NCBI GenBank assembly: GCA_965363755.1
Contig: CBDTVL010000142.1
Location: 1 to 10,092 of the forward strand
Source of the DNA: JL08 sp965363755
GTDB lineage: Bacteria > Pseudomonadota > Alphaproteobacteria > Rhodobacterales > Rhodobacteraceae
Reading direction: 5' to 3'
DNA: 10,092 nt
Shown here: positions 6,895 through 10,092 of the stretch, in pieces
How the letters are laid out: the number at the start of each line of letters is the position of its first letter
Position numbering within the stretch: the first letter of the stretch is position 1
Program-made: the position numbers and the translations under genes
The notes under the pieces: model-generated
Seen by the model: only the letters and a program-made list of their open reading frames with translations
The model's database searches: none
Told to the model about the DNA's origin: nothing

Positions 6895-7640
6895 GCAGGT
6901 TGGCCTACGCCATCCAATGGTTGCGATCTCTGCTTTTTGTTGGCCAGATTTATCTCATGATGCCGGTGATCGGCCTCGCGTTTGCTCCATGGGCCTTGTT
7001 TAGCCGACATGGCGCGCGGGCCTGTTGCAAGACCTATTCAAGATGGGTGTTCTGGAGCGCTAGATGGATGGTCGGCATCCACACAGAAGTGCGCGGTACC
7101 CCGCCCCAGGGAGAGGCGTTGGTTGCGGCAAAACACCAGTCTTTCCTTGATATACTGATGATTTTCACAGCGCTGCCGACCGCCAAATTCATCATGAAGA
7201 AAGAGATTTTGCGGACGCCGGTTATTGGTCAGTATGCGCAGCTATTGGGGTGCGTCGCAGTAGATCGAGGCAAACGCGGAGCTGCCATCGACAAAATGGT
7301 GAAAGATGTTGCATCGGGTCAGCAGGACCCCGGTCAGCTGATCATCTATTCTCAAGGCACCCGGATCAAACCGGGCGTCAAGGCGCCTTACAAAGTTGGT
7401 ACAGCTGTTCTTTATGAACAGTTGCGTCAGGTCTGCGTCCCGGTGGCGACCAATGTTGGTGTGCTGTGGCCGCGCAAAGGAATCATGCGCAAGCCTGGCT
7501 TGGCGGTTGTTGAGTTCATGCCGGAAATTGAATCCGGAATCGACCGGGAAGAATTCATGGAAAAGCTGGAGCGCGAAGTTGAGGCCCGGTCGAACGCACT
7601 CATGCGCGAAGCGGGGTTTGATCCTGATGGAGTACATTGA
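6891..7640 (+). CDS. plsC: 1-acyl-sn-glycerol-3-phosphate acyltransferase (PlsC family)
   Basis: Members of this family move an acyl group to lysophosphatidic acid, making phosphatidic acid at the inner membrane. The start is the ATG at 6891, which overlaps the ftsX stop; the frame is open further upstream, but that part lies antiphase inside ftsX and has no family character. At 249 residues the length is typical. A hydrophobic N-terminal segment lies near 12-37. Motif I is H82-QSFL-D87, the catalytic HX4D. Motif II is GCVAVDRG at 120-127. Motif III reads YSQGTR at 153-158 where the textbook form is FPEGTR, so both the proline and the glutamate differ. Motif IV corresponds to VPVATNVG at 183-190. 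No strong ribosome-binding site precedes the start, consistent with coupling to ftsX. Substrate specificity could be for another lysophospholipid; the family call is firm, the gene symbol less so. Confidence 0.88.
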   Translation: MSRLAYAIQWLRSLLFVGQIYLMMPVIGLAFAPWALFSRHGARACCKTYSRWVFWSARWMVGIHTEVRGTPPQGEALVAAKHQSFLDILMIFTALPTAKFIMKKEILRTPVIGQYAQLLGCVAVDRGKRGAAIDKMVKDVASGQQDPGQLIIYSQGTRIKPGVKAPYKVGTAVLYEQLRQVCVPVATNVGVLWPRKGIMRKPGLAVVEFMPEIESGIDREEFMEKLEREVEARSNALMREAGFDPDGVH

Positions 7641-8232
7641 AGATATCGAAGGGCTGGAGGCGCAGTACGGCAAGCCCGGTACGGTTTCCTTGCGCAAGGT
7701 AGCTCCGGCGCTGACACCACTTTATCGCCAATGGATTGCAGCTTCGCGGTTTTGCGTGATGTCGACGGTTGGGCCGGACGGCACCGATGGCAGCCCACGC
7801 GGGGACAATGGACCGGTGGTGCAGATACTCGACTCGCAGACGCTGGCAATGCCTGACTGGCGCGGCAACAACCGCTTGGATACGTTGCGTAATATCGTAA
7901 ACGATGGGCGCATCTCGCTGATGTTTCTGGCCCCGGGATCGAACACTGTGATGCGAATCAACGGACAAGCTCGTTTAACTGCTGACGCCGCGATGAGATC
8001 TGGCTTTGACAAAAATGGACGGCAACCGGCCACCGTGATCATCATCCGGATTGCAGAGGTTTACAGTCAATGTGCCCGGGCACTGATGCGCGCCGGGATT
8101 TGGGACGGCGCAGACGATTGTGCCGGCCTGCCAACCATCGGCCAGATCATGGCCGAGATCACAAACGGCGAAGAAGGCGGAGCGCCTTACGACGATGCGT
8201 GGGCCGCACGTGCATCTAAGACGATGTGGTAG
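7627..8232 (+). CDS. PPOX-type FMN-binding flavoprotein (MSMEG_1061/DR2398-like)
   Basis: This 201-residue protein belongs to the pyridoxamine 5'-phosphate oxidase-like split-barrel flavoproteins, in the subgroup I recall as MSMEG_1061/DR2398-like; true substrates are not known. Supporting motifs are the substrate/FMN segment SPRGDNGP at 56-63, the LAMPDWRGNNRLDTLRNI block at 73-90 with the characteristic PDxxGNNRLD, LMFLAPGS at 98-105, and the later EVYSQCARALMRAGIW block at 144-159, where the family has a conserved Cys-Ala-(Lys/Arg)-Ala. The ATG at 7627 is chosen because the MEYIEDIEGL start aligns with relatives and a GCGGGG lies about 11 bases upstream; it overlaps the acyltransferase end by 14 bases. 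It is not a classical PdxH, which carries different phosphate-binding residues. It is the last gene of the ftsE operon, directly before a terminator. Confidence 0.87.
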   Translation: MEYIEDIEGLEAQYGKPGTVSLRKVAPALTPLYRQWIAASRFCVMSTVGPDGTDGSPRGDNGPVVQILDSQTLAMPDWRGNNRLDTLRNIVNDGRISLMFLAPGSNTVMRINGQARLTADAAMRSGFDKNGRQPATVIIIRIAEVYSQCARALMRAGIWDGADDCAGLPTIGQIMAEITNGEEGGAPYDDAWAARASKTMW

Positions 8233-8239
8233 GATTTTT

Positions 8240-8278
8240 GCACTTTTAGGTGCCCGTTGACCGAAGTGCGCTTTTTTT
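8240..8278 (+). terminator. Probable intrinsic terminator of the ftsE operon
   Basis: GCACTT at 8240-8245 pairs with AAGTGC at 8264-8269, and inside this GGT at 8249-8251 can pair with ACC at 8260-8262. Two bases after the stem comes a run of seven T at 8272-8278. The element starts eight bases after the flavoprotein stop at 8230-8232. The stem is AT-containing and has an internal bulge, so it is moderately strong at best, but position and T-run fit Rho-independent termination. Confidence 0.6.
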
Positions 8279-8293
8279 GGACTTTAGCTGTTT

Positions 8294-8635
8294 TTGCGTC
8301 ACCTGCGGCATTCGCATGTGTGGCTGCGGTGGCCAGCAAAGCTGTCGATGATCTTTCCATCATCCGCGCACCATCTCGTGTATCACAGTTGCTATCAGGA
8401 TCACATTGACAAAAATTTTACCTTTATGCTGCCGGTATGGGACGTTATTTTCAAAACCTACCACATGCCCGAGGGCACCCTGGAGGTGAAATTTGGTATT
8501 GGCGGCGAAAGCGAGGGTGACCTGACGTCCTGCATCCCTCTTTATAGGCTGCCGATGCGGGATGCCGATCGACATCTGCGCAAGATGATTGGGCGAAAGC
8601 CGCCAGAGCCGCCAAAAGCGACGCCCGCTGAATAA
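8294..8635 (+). pseudogene. 5'-truncated sterol desaturase / fatty acid hydroxylase remnant
   Basis: The frame encodes about 113 residues that resemble only the C-terminal end of sterol desaturase family proteins, integral-membrane di-iron enzymes that use clustered histidine boxes to bind metal. Recognisable pieces are RHSHVWLRW near residues 5-13, AHHLVYHS near 25-32 and DKNFTFMLPVWDVIFKTYHMP at about 38-58, followed by the KFGIG block. Complete members are about 250-350 residues and have several membrane spans and two earlier histidine boxes; all of this is missing. The usual HHxxHH box here has Tyr in place of one His (codon TAT, one transition from CAT). A TAG at 8285-8287 closes the frame just upstream, the only early starts are TTG without a ribosome-binding site, and the preceding operon's terminator sits right before it. 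I judge it a decayed remnant, probably not expressed. If translated, a small orphan protein remains possible. Confidence 0.72.
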
Positions 8636-8639
8636 GTCT

Positions 8640-8665
8640 GTCGCCGCACTTGACTATGCGGCGAC
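8640..8665. terminator. Perfect 9-bp stem between the desaturase remnant and lpdA
   Basis: GTCGCCGCA at 8640-8648 and TGCGGCGAC at 8657-8665 form a perfect, GC-rich stem with an eight-base loop. It begins nine bases after the lpdA stop (8675-8677) on the minus strand and four bases after the remnant's stop. Being symmetric it would form in RNA from either strand. Neither side is followed by a good T-tract, so it may be a weak intrinsic terminator or a 3'-end stabilising stem, mainly for lpdA. Confidence 0.55.
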
Positions 8666-8674
8666 GGGCTGGGT

Positions 8675-10063
8675 TTACATATGGATGGGGCCGTCGCCAC
8701 AGGCGAGGGCTGCTTCGCGTACTGCTTCGGAATAGGTCGGATGAGCATGACAGGTCATGGCAAGATCCTGCGCTGAGGCGCCAAATTCCATGGCTACACA
8801 AATCTCGTGGATCAAATCACCTGCACCGGGTCCGATAATATGAGCACCGAGGATGCGGTCAGTGTTTTTGTCCGCCAGAATTTTCACAAACCCATCACCA
8901 GAAAAATTGGCCTTGGCGCGGGCGTTGCCCATGAAACTGAACTTGCCAACCTTATAAGCACGACCTTGTTTTTTCAGGGTTTCTTCGGTCTCTCCGACAT
9001 TGGAAACTTCCGGATGGGTATAAATGACGCCGGGGATTACCCCGTAGTTGACGTGGCCATGATTGCCGGCGACCTGTTCCGCTGCAGCCATGCCTTCGTC
9101 TTCGGCTTTGTGGGCCAACATAGGGCCTGCGATAGCGTCGCCGATGGCATATATGCCGGCAATATTGGTTTGCCAGTGGGCGTCAGTGTTGATCTGACCA
9201 CGTTCTGACATTTCGACACCAAGCGCTTCGAGCCCGAGCCCGTCTGTGTAGGGTTTGCGGCCAGTTGCGAGCAGCACGGTGTCAGCGTCAATCACATGTT
9301 CGCTGTCGTCTTTGCGCAGTTTATAGGTGACTTTAGCTTTGGTTTTGGTGGCTTCGGTTTTTTGAACAGCGGCGCCCATGATGAACTTAAGGCCTTGTTT
9401 GCCAAGTGTTCTTTTAAATACCTTCTGTACTTCGGCATCCATGCCGGGGGTAATGGCGTCAAGGAATTCAATGACCGTGACTTCTGATCCCAGACGCGCG
9501 TAGACGCTACCAAGTTCCAGCCCGATCACACCTGCTCCGATCACAACCATTTTCTTTGGCACCTTGCCCAGTTCCAGCGCGCCGGTGGAGGTGACAACCA
9601 CCTTCTCGTCGACCTCGACTCCGTTCAGCGGCGCCGGCTCTGACCCGGTGGCGACAATGATGTTCTTGGCGTCGTGTACCTCGTCCCCGACCTTGACCTT
9701 GCCGACGGCAGGAATGCTGCCCCAACCCTTCAGCCAGTCTATCTTGTTCTTTTTGAACAGAAATTCGATGCCCTTGGTATTGGTGTCAACAGTGCTCTGC
9801 TTGTAGGCGAGCATCTGTTTCCAGTCGACCGACGGGCTTTTGCCTTTCAGACCCATGGTGGCAAAATTATGCTCGGCTTCATGCAGCATGTGGCTGGCGT
9901 GCAGCAGGGCCTTGGACGGGATACAGCCGACGTTCAGGCAGGTGCCGCCGAGGGTGTCGCGGCCTTCGACACAAGCGACCTTGAGACCCAGTTGGGCGCA
10001 GCGAATGGCGCAGACATAGCCGCCGGGGCCGGAGCCGATGATGATCACGTCATAAGATGCCAT
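8675..10063 (-). CDS. lpdA: Dihydrolipoamide dehydrogenase (E3)
   Basis: This FAD enzyme reoxidises dihydrolipoyl groups of 2-oxoacid dehydrogenase complexes and the glycine cleavage system, passing electrons to NAD+. The 462 residues show the usual order: N-terminal FAD fold with GSGPGG at 10-15, the redox disulfide Cys42 and Cys47 in GGTCLNVGCIPSK, the NAD-binding fold with GAGVIGLELGS at 176-186, ATGR at 266-269, the second FAD site GIYAIGDA at 303-310, and the C-terminal dimer domain with the catalytic His441-Glu446 pair in HPTYSE. All key residues are intact. AAAGGAC on the minus strand (about 10070-10077) is a good ribosome-binding site eight or so bases before the ATG at 10063. In related bacteria lpdA often follows sucA-sucB, so an odhB/sucB gene may lie just beyond the window's right edge; the 29 bases left do not show it. 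Confidence 0.97.
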   Translation of the reverse strand: MASYDVIIIGSGPGGYVCAIRCAQLGLKVACVEGRDTLGGTCLNVGCIPSKALLHASHMLHEAEHNFATMGLKGKSPSVDWKQMLAYKQSTVDTNTKGIEFLFKKNKIDWLKGWGSIPAVGKVKVGDEVHDAKNIIVATGSEPAPLNGVEVDEKVVVTSTGALELGKVPKKMVVIGAGVIGLELGSVYARLGSEVTVIEFLDAITPGMDAEVQKVFKRTLGKQGLKFIMGAAVQKTEATKTKAKVTYKLRKDDSEHVIDADTVLLATGRKPYTDGLGLEALGVEMSERGQINTDAHWQTNIAGIYAIGDAIAGPMLAHKAEDEGMAAAEQVAGNHGHVNYGVIPGVIYTHPEVSNVGETEETLKKQGRAYKVGKFSFMGNARAKANFSGDGFVKILADKNTDRILGAHIIGPGAGDLIHEICVAMEFGASAQDLAMTCHAHPTYSEAVREAALACGDGPIHM

Positions 10064-10092
10064 TAATGTGGTCCTTTGATTTGAGGCGTTGG

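Noticed and set aside
7396..7626. N-terminal extension of the flavoprotein to 7396
   Set aside because: The extra 77 codons lie fully inside the acyltransferase in another frame and do not look like the family; the ATG at 7627 gives the expected N-terminus.
8257..8409. 50-codon TTG-start frame with a signal-peptide-like N-terminus, preceded by AGGTG
   Set aside because: It overlaps the operon terminator and runs antiphase to the desaturase remnant, whose protein similarity explains the sequence better; the hydrophobic stretch looks coincidental.
8640..8665. Stem considered as a mobile-element end or attachment site
   Set aside because: It sits exactly between two convergent stops and no transposase, integrase or target duplication is nearby; a transcript-end stem is the simpler reading.

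Overview
The window looks like ordinary chromosomal core sequence of an alphaproteobacterium, most likely Rhodobacteraceae (Roseobacter group). The grounds are the character of the proteins (a lysA/DUF4175 pair, a zinc-ribbon/single-membrane-span protein divergent from ftsEX, an FMN flavoprotein next to an acyltransferase, an E3-type lpdA), moderately high GC codon use, and remembered gene order in that family; no database comparison was possible. I see no CRISPR array, insertion sequence, phage gene, tRNA or rRNA.

Layout: positions 1-314 hold no gene I can defend, only some inverted repeats. A plus-strand pair follows: lysA (diaminopimelate decarboxylase, 315-1580) and, after 33 bases containing a small hairpin over its ribosome-binding site, a large three-span DUF4175/TIGR02302-type membrane protein of unknown function (1614-4196). 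Convergent to it, 12 bases away, is a minus-strand gene for an N-terminal zinc-ribbon protein with an acidic linker and one membrane span (4209-5108). A 206-base divergent intergenic region with repeated CTTGTA elements separates it from a tightly packed plus-strand operon: ftsE, ftsX, a PlsC-type acyltransferase and a PPOX-type flavoprotein (5315-8232). Every junction in this operon overlaps (4, 4 and 14 bases), and it is closed by a probable intrinsic terminator at 8240-8278. Just after the terminator lies a 5'-truncated remnant of a sterol desaturase/fatty acid hydroxylase family gene (8294-8635). A perfect 9-bp stem separates this from the convergent minus-strand lpdA (dihydrolipoamide dehydrogenase, 8675-10063).

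Together the genes serve lysine/peptidoglycan precursor supply (lysA), septal peptidoglycan hydrolase control (FtsEX), phospholipid synthesis (PlsC) and 2-oxoacid dehydrogenase function (Lpd), plus two conserved envelope proteins of unknown role. I did not find a clear undescribed system. The observations most worth a second look are the decayed desaturase with a histidine-box substitution, the hairpin that could couple the DUF4175 gene to lysA translation, the two conserved unknown membrane proteins, and the repeats between the zinc-ribbon gene and ftsE.
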